Position numbers and translations under genes: made by a program. Under the pieces are notes generated by a model. The model saw only the letters and a program-made list of their open reading frames with translations, was not told where the DNA came from and searched no databases. From assembly GCA_045046905.1 (NCBI GenBank), contig JASFYU010000060.1, positions 1 through 26,494 on the forward strand: a DNA stretch of 26,494 bases. The letters are read 5' to 3'. Numbering within the stretch: position 1 is the first letter of the stretch; the number at the start of each line of letters is the position of its first letter. Shown in pieces: positions 1 to 7,120 of this stretch. The DNA comes from JASFYU01 sp045046905 (GTDB lineage: Bacteria > Bacteroidota > Bacteroidia > Flavobacteriales > Flavobacteriaceae).

Positions 1-89
1 AACAATACCAAAAACTTGAAAAAAAACTGGGAGGTAAAGGAGCCAGCGAAAAAACGGCCCTGTTTATTATAGAAAATTCTACTGCCTAA
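1..89 (+). CDS. lpxB: C-terminal end of probable lipid-A-disaccharide synthase (partial)
   Basis: Only the last 28 codons are present, read in the frame starting at base 3 and ending at TAA 87-89. The peptide contains YQKLEKKLGGKGASEKTA, which resembles the extreme C-terminus of LpxB proteins, where a (L)GG-x-GAS-x-(R/K)(A/T)A segment closes the glycosyltransferase fold. LpxB joins UDP-2,3-diacylglucosamine and lipid X at the inner membrane in lipid A synthesis. In Flavobacteriaceae lpxB commonly lies just upstream of a C40 peptidase and comEC, which is the order here. The call rests on a short tail plus gene order, so it is moderate; the rest of the gene lies outside the window. Confidence 0.55.
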   Translation, partial: QYQKLEKKLGGKGASEKTALFIIENSTA

Positions 90-169
90 CACCTCCAAAT
101 TTAAGGAGATATATGTCCTATTTTAAAATTTATTAATTTTGATACCCAAGAGAAGTAAATATTCCTTGG

Positions 170-727
170 ATGATACGCAAACTGCTATATATTTTCCTAA
201 TCATTTCCGCTGCCCGTTGTGGGGTGGTAAAAAAGAAAACTACCTATAACTCGGAACGAAAAGTCACGGTAGCCGCTTCTGAGCCCAAAGAGGAACCCCT
301 TGAAAAAGAACCTCTTGAAAAAGAGGTTACTGCCCCCAACAATTCTGTAGCCGATGACATTATCAACACCGCTCTCTCATATTCAGGGGTCCGCTATAAA
401 TACGGTGGCACCACAAAAAAAGGAATGGACTGTTCAGGACTTTTATACGTTGCCTTTGGCGAACATGATATTCAACTGCCCAGAATATCATACCAAATGG
501 CGGAAGAAGGCCGGCGAATTCGCGTCAACAAACTTGTCAAGGGAGATCTTCTTTTCTTCAAAACACGAAGAGGTAGAAAGAAAATAAACCACGTGGGCAT
601 GGTGGTCGCGATCAAGAACAATGAAATTAAATTTATTCATGCCTCGAGTTCAAGGGGCGTCATAGTATCCTCTTTACGTGAGGGTTACTGGAATCATGCT
701 TTTGTAAAAGCAACACGCATACTTTAG
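170..727 (+). CDS. NlpC/P60 (C40) family cell-wall hydrolase, putative lipoprotein
   Basis: This 185-aa protein is a probable peptidoglycan endopeptidase cleaving peptide stems. A hydrophobic N-terminus (residues 4-14) leads to Cys17, which could be a lipidation site, although the residue before it is Arg, unusual for a lipobox. A charged linker (28-60) holds a small tandem repeat of P-L-E-K-E. The NlpC/P60 domain spans about 62-185 with the triad visible: Cys88 in D-C-S-G, His141 in N-H-V-G-M and His157 in F-I-H-A-S. Length is typical of single-domain C40 enzymes. ATG 170 places the signal sequence correctly. The gene sits 34 bp upstream of comEC on the same strand and probably shares a transcript with it. 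Confidence 0.9.
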   Translation: MIRKLLYIFLIISAARCGVVKKKTTYNSERKVTVAASEPKEEPLEKEPLEKEVTAPNNSVADDIINTALSYSGVRYKYGGTTKKGMDCSGLLYVAFGEHDIQLPRISYQMAEEGRRIRVNKLVKGDLLFFKTRRGRKKINHVGMVVAIKNNEIKFIHASSSRGVIVSSLREGYWNHAFVKATRIL

Positions 728-761
728 AATCTTTTGAGTATTTTAGGGTAAAAGCCGCTGA

Positions 762-1700
762 ATGCACCTCTTAAAATTTATCGCTATTAGATTGACACTC
801 TGCCTTGTTTTAGGCATTGTAATGGGGCAGTATTTGGGTTTCGGCTTGTGTTTTTCTATCTCTTTTATCAGTATTTCATTTTCGGCCTTGACGTTTTTAT
901 TCCTAAAAAAAGAACGTGAGAAACTCTTGGTATTTGGCATTGCTGTAGCCATCACGACCATAGGCATAGGCTTGCTATCTAGTACTCTCTGGCAAGCTCA
1001 AAATTTTTCAACCCATTACACCCAACAAGAATTCGAAGGTGACCATACTTGGCGTATAAAAATTCATGAGGTCATGAAACCCACCTCTTTTTCGCAGCGT
1101 TATTTGGGTCTGGTGCAAGGTCTTGAAAATCAAAAATCCTATGGAAAAATCATATTGAGCTCTGCAATCGATACAAGCCTTCAGAAATATAAAACCGATG
1201 ATGAACTCATTGTATATGCAAGCCTAAAGAGCATAAAACCCCCTTTAAATCCACATCAATTTAATTATAAGGCCTATCTAGAAAAAATGGGTATCACCCA
1301 TCAATTACGATTAGTCACCAGCAATCATATGGTGAAAAAAAATGCCTCAAAAACCATTTACGGTATTACGGCCTCATTCAGGAATACAATCATTTCACGA
1401 CTACAGGCCGCTAACTTTGGTAAAGAGGAACTGGGCGTTATTCAAGCCCTGCTCTTAGGACAGCGTCATGATATCTCAGAAGCCACCTACACAAATTATA
1501 AGAATGCCGGAGCGGTTCATCTTTTAGCTATTTCAGGCCTACACATTGGAATTCTATTATTGCTTTTAGAATTCCTCTTCAGCCCCCTTGAATATTTGGC
1601 CAAAGGAAAAACCATAAAAATGATTGTCATAGTGGCTTTGCTCTGGGGCTTTGCCTTGTTGGCAGGCTTATCGGCATCTGTTGTAAGTACTAAACAGTAA
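762..1700 (+). pseudogene. comEC: comEC/rec2, 5' fragment (interrupted by mobile element)
   Basis: The first 305 codons (762-1676) are genuine comEC; the last few codons, ending at TAA 1698-1700, belong to the inserted element. ComEC forms the inner-membrane channel that takes up single-stranded DNA during natural transformation. Visible parts are N-terminal membrane helices (about residues 5-75), a soluble OB-fold-like DUF4131 region (about 85-190), and the start of the Competence domain with the family signature A-L-L-L-G-Q-R and A-I-S-G-L-H-I-G near 228-258. The reading frame stops inside the conserved G-L-S-A-S-V motif. The other 369 codons begin at 10805. The fragment alone lacks most channel helices and the C-terminal domain, so it should be non-functional unless the element excises. 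Confidence 0.93.
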
Positions 1701-1709
1701 TTACTGTTT
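1677..1709. other. Left attachment junction (attL half): TC core, attP arm and palindrome
   Basis: Bases 1677-1678 (TC) are the proposed crossover core. The element-side arm TGTAAGTACTAAACAGTAA (1682-1700) is the imperfect inverted partner of TTACCGTTTCATACTAACA at 10783-10801, matching at 15 of 19 positions. Symmetry about the core is exact: with the ends joined, 4 nt lie between each arm and the centre of TC. The arm continues into a perfect 18-bp palindrome, AAACAGTAATTACTGTTT, at 1692-1709. Large serine recombinases characteristically bind dyad-symmetric att sites of about 40-50 bp with a central dinucleotide, so the arrangement fits. The site was inferred by eye from one copy of the element. 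Confidence 0.75.
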
Positions 1710-1724
1710 TTTCACCTATCTTTA
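1692..1724 (+). promoter_or_regulatory. Candidate integrase promoter with overlapping palindromic operator
   Basis: TATCTTTA at 1717-1724 matches seven of eight positions of the Bacteroidota -7 consensus TAnnTTTG and lies 15 bp before the integrase start. The perfect palindrome at 1692-1709 covers the place where the -33 element would be; no clear TTTG is present there. This suggests that whatever binds the palindrome, plausibly the integrase itself since the palindrome is also an attP arm, would occlude the promoter. Promoter assignment is inferred from position and consensus only. Confidence 0.4.
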
Positions 1725-1739
1725 CAAAAAACAAGCAGT

Positions 1740-3302
1740 ATGTTAGGCATCTATTGCCGTATCTCCGTAGATAGAGAGGGTCAAAAATCAATCAGGCTAC
1801 AACAGACTTTAGGAAAGAGATTTGCTAAAGAGAATAACCTAGATTCTCAAATATACGTTGACAAAGGTCTTTCAGGAGGTGGTAAGATATCCAATCGTCC
1901 AGACTTCCAAAGAATGTTGGATGATATCGAGAACGGTACTATTGATTCCGTATTCGTTTTTGACCAAGATAGATTGGAACGTGAAGAACTTACATGGTAC
2001 ACGTTGGTTAATATTATCGTAGAGAACAAAGCCAAATTATACGAAAATGGCAAACTTGTTGATTTAGAAGATGAATCCGTAAGGTTGATAACTGGTATAA
2101 AAACCATGATGAACGCCAATTTCCGTAGAATGGTTTCCAAAAAGATAAAGGAACAATTATTAATAAACTATGAGGACGGATTAGTTCACGGTAAACCAAA
2201 TTTCGGTTACAAGAAAGGTACTGATGGTAAGATGGTATTAGATGAAGATGAAGCCGAAATTGTCCGCAAGATATATGAACTGAATCTAAATGGTTGGGGC
2301 CATAATAGAATAAAGGATTATCTAATTGAGAATAGAATACCTAATAGGAAAGAGAAAAAAGGAAAAAGTTGGGGTAAATCATCAGTAGGACAGATTCTTA
2401 ATAATCCTCTCTACAAAGGGATAAGGATGATTAATGGTGAAACCTATAAATCTCCAGTAATCATCGAGCCTCCGTACTGGAATAAAGTACAGAAGGCTAA
2501 AAATCCAAGTGGTAAAGGAAATAATCATAAATACCTTCTGAACAAAACATTAAAGTGTGAAAAATGTGGTTCTCGGTACACGGGCCGATATCTGACTAAA
2601 GTCGATAACCATTACAGATGTGTAACTAGACAGTACAAAGGATTCACATGTACTAATAGGGGATTCAGACAAACCATAATAGAACAATTCATTTGGGATA
2701 GTTTATTTGTAGAAAAACATATTGAAGATGTTATAGTAAAATGGTTCAATGAGAAGCCGAAGAATAAGCTAGAAGAAATCGAAAAGAAAATTAACGGTAC
2801 AAAAAAACAAATTAATAAATTCAAAACACAACGTAGTAGAGCAAACACATTGGCCGTAGAAGGATTATTGACACCAAAAGAACTAAAAGAAGTAAAAGAC
2901 AGGATAAATAATAAACTATCTGATTTAGAAATCATATTGAGTAACCATGAAGAAACGTACATGGCATATAAAGAAAGTAGTTTGACATTGGATTACTTAA
3001 AGAAAGACTTGCAAATAATATTCGAAGGAAAGGTAGTAATGGAAATTACACCCGAAGAAAAGTTTACTGATGATGTACATGAATCGGCATCGTACAATCA
3101 GAAGCAGGAGTTCATAGAACGTTGGATAAATACAATAACGATTGATTACAATAAACCTACCTATACCATCTCGATAGAATATAATATACCTAATTCTCCT
3201 GTTACTACTTATACTTGTGATACTAAGTATGAAGAATTCAAAGATGATACGGGAGAAACGATATGGCTAAAGAATTATAGGAACATGATACCAAAGTTTT
3301 GA
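1740..3302 (+). CDS. Large serine recombinase (integrase) of the element
   Basis: The 520-aa protein has the three-part build of large serine integrases. The N-terminal resolvase domain (1-150) carries Y-C-R-I-S with catalytic Ser9 and D-R-L-E-R at 77-81. A recombinase domain follows (about 155-255, including N-P-L-Y-K-G at 222-227). A zinc ribbon uses Cys273, Cys276, Cys294 and Cys304, and a coiled-coil segment (about 340-410) lies inside the C-terminal region, as expected for the coiled coil that controls integration versus excision. It should cut and rejoin DNA at att sites through a 2-bp stagger. It starts 62 bp inside the element end and reads inward, the usual position for an integrase next to its own att site. 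Length is typical for the family. Confidence 0.95.
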   Translation: MLGIYCRISVDREGQKSIRLQQTLGKRFAKENNLDSQIYVDKGLSGGGKISNRPDFQRMLDDIENGTIDSVFVFDQDRLEREELTWYTLVNIIVENKAKLYENGKLVDLEDESVRLITGIKTMMNANFRRMVSKKIKEQLLINYEDGLVHGKPNFGYKKGTDGKMVLDEDEAEIVRKIYELNLNGWGHNRIKDYLIENRIPNRKEKKGKSWGKSSVGQILNNPLYKGIRMINGETYKSPVIIEPPYWNKVQKAKNPSGKGNNHKYLLNKTLKCEKCGSRYTGRYLTKVDNHYRCVTRQYKGFTCTNRGFRQTIIEQFIWDSLFVEKHIEDVIVKWFNEKPKNKLEEIEKKINGTKKQINKFKTQRSRANTLAVEGLLTPKELKEVKDRINNKLSDLEIILSNHEETYMAYKESSLTLDYLKKDLQIIFEGKVVMEITPEEKFTDDVHESASYNQKQEFIERWINTITIDYNKPTYTISIEYNIPNSPVTTYTCDTKYEEFKDDTGETIWLKNYRNMIPKF

Positions 3303-3371
3303 ACATCGATAACAAAAAATAGCTCACCTAAGAACAATAAGACAAATACCAATACACATTTATATTCTTAA

Positions 3372-4109
3372 TCAATCCCAAAATGCAGTTTTCAAATCAA
3401 CATACTCAAATGAAGATATTTCTTTGTAAACATCCTTCTCCTTCATATCTTGAACCTTCCTTTTCTCCATTATCTCTATCGAAAGATTTTTCGAGTTCTT
3501 CTTCATATATTTTTTGATTTTAGTAATTGTATTCTTGTTGAGGTTTCCATCCAATAACCTTATTACCTCGCTTCCTTTCATTCCCATCTTCAAGTACTCA
3601 ACTGCCTTTGAGTGTTTCTTTAAGAATGCTGCTGGCGTTTCCTTCCCTCTTGGAGTTCTATTCTTATACCTTCCTTTGATTTTGGCAATCTCAATTCCTT
3701 CGAGCTGCCTCTCACGCCGTATCTCGTTCTCAACCTCAGCAAATGCCCCAACCATTGAGATGATCATTTTTACCACATACGAGGGTTTACCCTTTTCATC
3801 CAAGGTTCTCAACCCCAAGTTCTTTATAAAAAGAGAAACCCCGAAGGAATGACAAAAGTTGATGAACCTCAACAAGGATTCAAGATTACGGGCAGCTCTA
3901 TCGATGGCATGGATGTGGATTTCATTGATGGCTCCCTCCTTTATCATCACTTTAAGGAGTTTTCCCTTCTCTCGATCGAAAATTTGTATCGAACTTTTAC
4001 AGCAATCAATCAAAACGAATTCGTAACCATCCTTATCGGTGAGTTGACGATCTGGGTTCTGATCGCTTGAACTTACCCTTGTGTACAAAACTGTTTTAGA
4101 ATGTTTCAT
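3372..4109 (-). CDS. Small serine recombinase (resolvase/invertase family)
   Basis: This 245-aa protein belongs to the Tn3 resolvase / DNA invertase family. Residues 7-13 read V-L-Y-T-R-V-S, with Ser13 the likely nucleophile; D-R-A-A-R at 70-74 is the usual arginine-containing motif; a long E-helix follows (A-F-A-E-V-E-N-E-I-R-R-E-R, 122-134); and a helix-turn-helix DNA-binding part covers about 165-205. About 35 residues beyond the HTH form a charged tail of unknown role. It converges on the large integrase with 69 bp between stops. In a circular or dimeric form of the element it could resolve multimers; alternatively it could invert or act on an accessory site. Dyads just upstream (4137-4173) may be its recombination or operator site. 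Confidence 0.9.
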   Translation of the reverse strand: MKHSKTVLYTRVSSSDQNPDRQLTDKDGYEFVLIDCCKSSIQIFDREKGKLLKVMIKEGAINEIHIHAIDRAARNLESLLRFINFCHSFGVSLFIKNLGLRTLDEKGKPSYVVKMIISMVGAFAEVENEIRRERQLEGIEIAKIKGRYKNRTPRGKETPAAFLKKHSKAVEYLKMGMKGSEVIRLLDGNLNKNTITKIKKYMKKNSKNLSIEIMEKRKVQDMKEKDVYKEISSFEYVDLKTAFWD

Positions 4110-4487
4110 GAATTCCTATTTTTAATATACCCTAGTGTAATACTTTAAATATAGGATTTAAGTCTTGTATTACCTATTTTCAGGGGGTTTATTCGATAAA
4201 ATGTTGTTCCTATTTTCAAGTATACATCATATATGGGAACATAGATTTAGTGAATTCACGAACTCACTATTTAAAACTTCTAAAACACTTTAGGTTCTTT
4301 GTAATTGGGAAAAAAGTAAAAAAGTTAATTGTGGGTAATACCCATTTTTATATCGGTACTGGTTTTAGTGGTAATAAAAAAGTAAGCCATAGCTGAATTT
4401 GACCAATTGGTTTAGCCATGATACGTTGTGGAAAACGTCCGCAGGAGACTTTAGCGTCACAATGGATTATAGGTTTGGGGTGGAGTT
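4110..4487. other. Intergenic region with dyad repeats, possible res/operator site
   Basis: No convincing gene is seen. The stretch upstream of the resolvase gene has nested inverted repeats: GTAATAC (4137-4143) with GTATTAC (4167-4173), and inside them TTAAAT (4145-4150) with ATTTAA (4156-4161). A second set is TAGTGA (4248-4253) with TCACTA (4264-4269), overlapping the palindrome GTGAATTCAC (4250-4259). A small hairpin TGGGT/ACCCA followed by a T-run lies near 4332-4350. A possible 10-bp stem with one mismatch and one wobble pairs 4421-4430 with 4458-4467. Small serine recombinases usually act at composite sites beside their own gene, so a res-like site is plausible but unproven. Confidence 0.4.
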
Positions 4488-4985
4488 TTATCTTTTTCTA
4501 ATTCTTCTATTGAAAATCCAAGAAGTTACTTTGTATCGATAATTTAAATGATAAATCAAAATCGGAATAGGTCTTAAAGGCCTAGTATTTTTTTCGATTA
4601 ATAAGTTTTTAATAATGGCTAAATCAAAATCAGTATTTTGAGCTCTTGGATTAAATCTATTTAGGTTTCGAACAAATTCTTTATAGTATTTTTTGAAAAT
4701 GATGAATTCATAGTTGAAATTATTCAATTTATTATAAAAGTCATCAATGTCAGATTCTGTCAGACTTATTTTTTGAGTGGATAAATCTACAACAGTCATA
4801 ACTCTTGAAATATCCTTTAAAATCAAATTATTTTCAAGGTCTTTTTCAGACAATTTTCGGGCCTCATTTTGCTTTCTGGGGAGCTTGTTTCTAAACTCAA
4901 CCAAAATCAAATAAAAAGAATAATGTTTTTCATAAAGTGGTTTTATCCCTAATGTGAGAATGTTTAATAATATATCCATTATCAT
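4488..4985 (-). CDS. Hypothetical protein, 165 aa, no recognised family
   Basis: I do not recognise this protein. It is mostly alpha-helical in character, with a short hydrophobic N-terminus (residues 3-15), a Lys/Glu-rich region (35-60), a middle part rich in Asn, Phe and Tyr (85-110), and a very basic C-terminus ending R-R-I-R-K-R. No metal-binding Cys/His cluster or nucleotide-binding motif is seen. It starts 80 bp downstream of the helicase stop on the same strand and could be co-transcribed. The first residues M-I-M-D allow a start at either Met; ATG 4985 or the one 6 nt later are equally possible. Its place beside the replication gene suggests an accessory replication, incompatibility or anti-host role, but this is only positional. 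Confidence 0.6.
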   Translation of the reverse strand: MIMDILLNILTLGIKPLYEKHYSFYLILVEFRNKLPRKQNEARKLSEKDLENNLILKDISRVMTVVDLSTQKISLTESDIDDFYNKLNNFNYEFIIFKKYYKEFVRNLNRFNPRAQNTDFDLAIIKNLLIEKNTRPLRPIPILIYHLNYRYKVTSWIFNRRIRKR

Positions 4986-5051
4986 TTTTCGTTAATTGCA
5001 CTCAATGACCTGCTTAATGCAGTTCCGTAATTTGTATTTCCAATAGCGAAG

Positions 5052-5063
5052 AATCCACTAATC
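5052..5063. repeat. Distant copy of the 12-bp AATCCACTAATC repeat
   Basis: AATCCACTAATC occurs here, 2 bp beyond the helicase stop codon, and again twice in overlapping register in the repeat cluster upstream of the same gene (6867-6878 and 6875-6886). An exact 12-mer shared between both sides of one gene is unlikely to be chance, even in AT-rich DNA. It may be an extra binding site for a replication initiator or repressor. Confidence 0.6.
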
Positions 5064-5065
5064 AA

Positions 5066-6796
5066 TTAAATTGTGTCATTTGGATTCGTGATATGAATAA
5101 CTTGTCTTTGTCCTTGACTTTTTCCATTACTAAAATAAGATTTTTGTATTTTTCTTAAATTAGGTGAATTCCCTTTGGTTTTTTGCGTTGGATTATATTC
5201 ATAACCATATTCATTACAAATATCAAATAACATTTTTTTCATTTCAGTAACATTCATCAAAGTGCTAACTGAATTATTCAAAACATCATGTAATTCAAAA
5301 TCAAAACAAGTGTTGGAATTAGTTCCATCGGACCTTGTTTTCAGAATATAGTGTTTTTCTTTAATTCTAGTTTTTGTTAAATAGTTCAGACTCCAACTGA
5401 CTTCATCAACGCCATACCTGTCATCTAATTTTCCTCTAATTATAGAAGTTTTCCAATGTTGATTTTGTTCTTCGAATAGACTTGGCTTTGTTTTAAGATA
5501 AAATTGAATACATCTAAAATTAAAGTTAAAGAAATCATTCCAGTCATTTTGTTTCCAATGACCTTCACTCCCTAATAGCCGTTTATTCGAACCCCACATC
5601 TTCTGAATTTCACTCGGATAATGTTGTCCTAAATCACTAAACTCTACTACATGAATTCTTCTCATTGAGGAGCTATCACTTTTATCAAATACGATGAAAT
5701 TTGAACAAGCTAATAATTTGGGCACATCATCTCCATTTAAAGTAATTTCATTTTTATTTTTCTTTTGAACTTTAAAAGAACCTGTAATGTCAGTAAATAA
5801 ATCATGTATTTGAATACCACCATTTACATTTCCCTTTTTAGGCCTTAATTCGTCAATAAAAAAGATTCTGTCCCCTAAACTTATGCCTTGATATTTGAAC
5901 CTGTCAGACGGGCTGATTTTAATGCCTTCATTCTCATAGAGTTTAACAATATGCTCTAATCCACGAGATATTAAAGACTTTCCGTTGCCTCCTTGTCTTG
6001 TCTTGCCATCAATGTATCTATCTTGTAGTAGAATCATTTTGCCGGAACCACCCAATGATTTACCATGTAATAGATATCCGATACCACTCATCAATGATTT
6101 ATATCCATCTTCATTAAAATTATATTCATTGCCGTACCTTGGATTACTATAAGTTTTATTTGGATCAACTTTTTTGGAGGTTGAACATTTAATAAAGGAT
6201 TCCCATTCTCCATCTTCTTGACGGTTAATTTCTATTTTACCATTCCATCCACTGTAATCATGAATTGGTAATTTATCAATGAATTGAGTAGTTAGCCTGT
6301 ATTTATTCCCAATTTCTTTCACATCTTTAAGCACAGTAATATCATCTTTGGATATTTTAACAATCCCATTTTTAAAACTTAAAAAACATTCATTATCATT
6401 ATCTCTAAAAATGTTCTTAATTGAGAATTTTTTTAGTAAAGTTTTATTCTCAAAAACCATCTTACACAACGCTTTGCCTTTTGATAACCATAAGTTAATT
6501 ACGTCATCTTTTTCCCATGGTTCGTTGTCATTGTCAAGAACAGTATAGCGTCCATTTTCATAATTTTCTTCTCTATTATTATCTAAAAATTTTGTCACAT
6601 AATTTTGTAATTCTTGGGGTGAATCTACTGAGTAAATTGATTTGTTAATTTCTGTCGTTTTCATGATATAACCTTCGTCGGTATACTTAAACCCAATTGG
6701 TATTAAAAATATCTTAACAAAATCTAGATTAACGAAAGTTAAGTTCCCCGTCCTTTTATGAGTCTTCCAAAACGGTTTAATTGGTTGATTCTTCAT
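5066..6796 (-). CDS. SF3-type replicative helicase / D5-like primase-helicase ATPase
   Basis: The 576-aa protein carries a superfamily 3 AAA+ helicase core. Walker A is G-G-N-G-K-S at 269-274 (Lys273), Walker B is I-F-F-I-D-E at 311-316, and the SF3 motif C region is L-L-A-C-S-N at 361-366 ending in Asn366, with a candidate arginine finger at R379/R380. This matches helicases of plasmid and phage-satellite replication proteins (P4 alpha / D5 / DUF5906-like). No primase active-site motif is evident in the N-terminal 230 residues, so this may be the helicase half only, partnered by the HUH-like protein at 7440. A winged-helix-like C-terminal DNA-binding part is likely (about 480-560). It probably unwinds the element's origin. 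The divergent upstream region has iteron-like repeats 35 bp from the start. Confidence 0.85.
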   Translation of the reverse strand: MKNQPIKPFWKTHKRTGNLTFVNLDFVKIFLIPIGFKYTDEGYIMKTTEINKSIYSVDSPQELQNYVTKFLDNNREENYENGRYTVLDNDNEPWEKDDVINLWLSKGKALCKMVFENKTLLKKFSIKNIFRDNDNECFLSFKNGIVKISKDDITVLKDVKEIGNKYRLTTQFIDKLPIHDYSGWNGKIEINRQEDGEWESFIKCSTSKKVDPNKTYSNPRYGNEYNFNEDGYKSLMSGIGYLLHGKSLGGSGKMILLQDRYIDGKTRQGGNGKSLISRGLEHIVKLYENEGIKISPSDRFKYQGISLGDRIFFIDELRPKKGNVNGGIQIHDLFTDITGSFKVQKKNKNEITLNGDDVPKLLACSNFIVFDKSDSSSMRRIHVVEFSDLGQHYPSEIQKMWGSNKRLLGSEGHWKQNDWNDFFNFNFRCIQFYLKTKPSLFEEQNQHWKTSIIRGKLDDRYGVDEVSWSLNYLTKTRIKEKHYILKTRSDGTNSNTCFDFELHDVLNNSVSTLMNVTEMKKMLFDICNEYGYEYNPTQKTKGNSPNLRKIQKSYFSNGKSQGQRQVIHITNPNDTI

Positions 6797-6831
6797 TGAT
6801 TATATTTTTGACTTCGAATATAGTCTTTTAT

Positions 6832-6889
6832 ACAGATTAATAGATTAATAGATTATTTTTATGTTTAATCCACTAATCCACTAATCTGT
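6832..6889. repeat. 24-bp imperfect inverted repeat made of 8-bp iterons
   Basis: The left arm (6832-6855) is built from GATTAATA units, the right arm (6866-6889) from CACTAATC units, with a 10-nt spacer. The arms differ at only four positions, all transitions. In a minus-strand transcript every one of these becomes a G-U pair, so the whole 24-bp stem would pair. The structure begins 35 bp upstream of the helicase start. TATATTCG on the minus strand (6815-6822) resembles a -7 promoter box, so the dyad would cover its upstream part. It could be an iteron origin, an operator for autoregulation, or a leader hairpin. Confidence 0.75.
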
Positions 6890-7092
6890 AATTGAAATAA
6901 AATCATCTTGCAATAGATGTTTTTTAAATTTTACACATCAAAAGTTTAAGATTTAATCTTGTTCTTAATGTAATCTTAGGGTAAAACATTGCATAACAAC
7001 AGATTGTATTAGCACAACGAAGTATTTCCCTTATGAGGAATAGAGGTGTGTCAGTTATTTAAAAGTTCCTTAGACCACCTTATTTGTATTGT

Positions 7093-7120
7093 TAGCTTTT
7101 ATAGAATTCTATTCTAGCTA
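7093..7120. repeat. 28-bp dyad with a perfect 12-bp central palindrome
   Basis: TAGCT (7093-7097) and AGCTA (7116-7120) flank, at equal 3-nt distances, the perfect palindrome ATAGAATTCTAT (7101-7112). The symmetry is nearly complete over 28 bp, which suggests a binding site for a dimeric or tetrameric DNA-binding protein, possibly the AlpA-like protein at 7834 or the Rep candidate. It lies centrally in the divergent intergenic region. Confidence 0.55.

Noticed and set aside
1683..1686. GTAA shared by both comEC junctions (1683-1686 and 10808-10811) as the crossover core
   Set aside because: Joining there gives A-S-V-V-I-R with one extra residue in a conserved motif, and the inverted arms would not be centred on it. 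The TC core one codon earlier satisfies both tests.
3514..4070. Plus-strand open frames opposite the small serine recombinase
   Set aside because: They are antisense to a gene with clear catalytic motifs and have no family resemblance.
4332..4350. TGGGT/ACCCA hairpin followed by T-run as an intrinsic terminator
   Set aside because: Stem is only 5 bp and no plus-strand gene ends nearby; not listed as a separate terminator.
6348..6548. Plus-strand 66-codon frame inside the helicase gene
   Set aside because: Antisense shadow of a gene with conserved SF3 motifs; low-complexity Leu/Ser sequence.
6904..6925. CATCT/AGATG hairpin with six T residues as a terminator
   Set aside because: Short weak stem and no upstream plus-strand gene to terminate; recorded only in the intergenic description.
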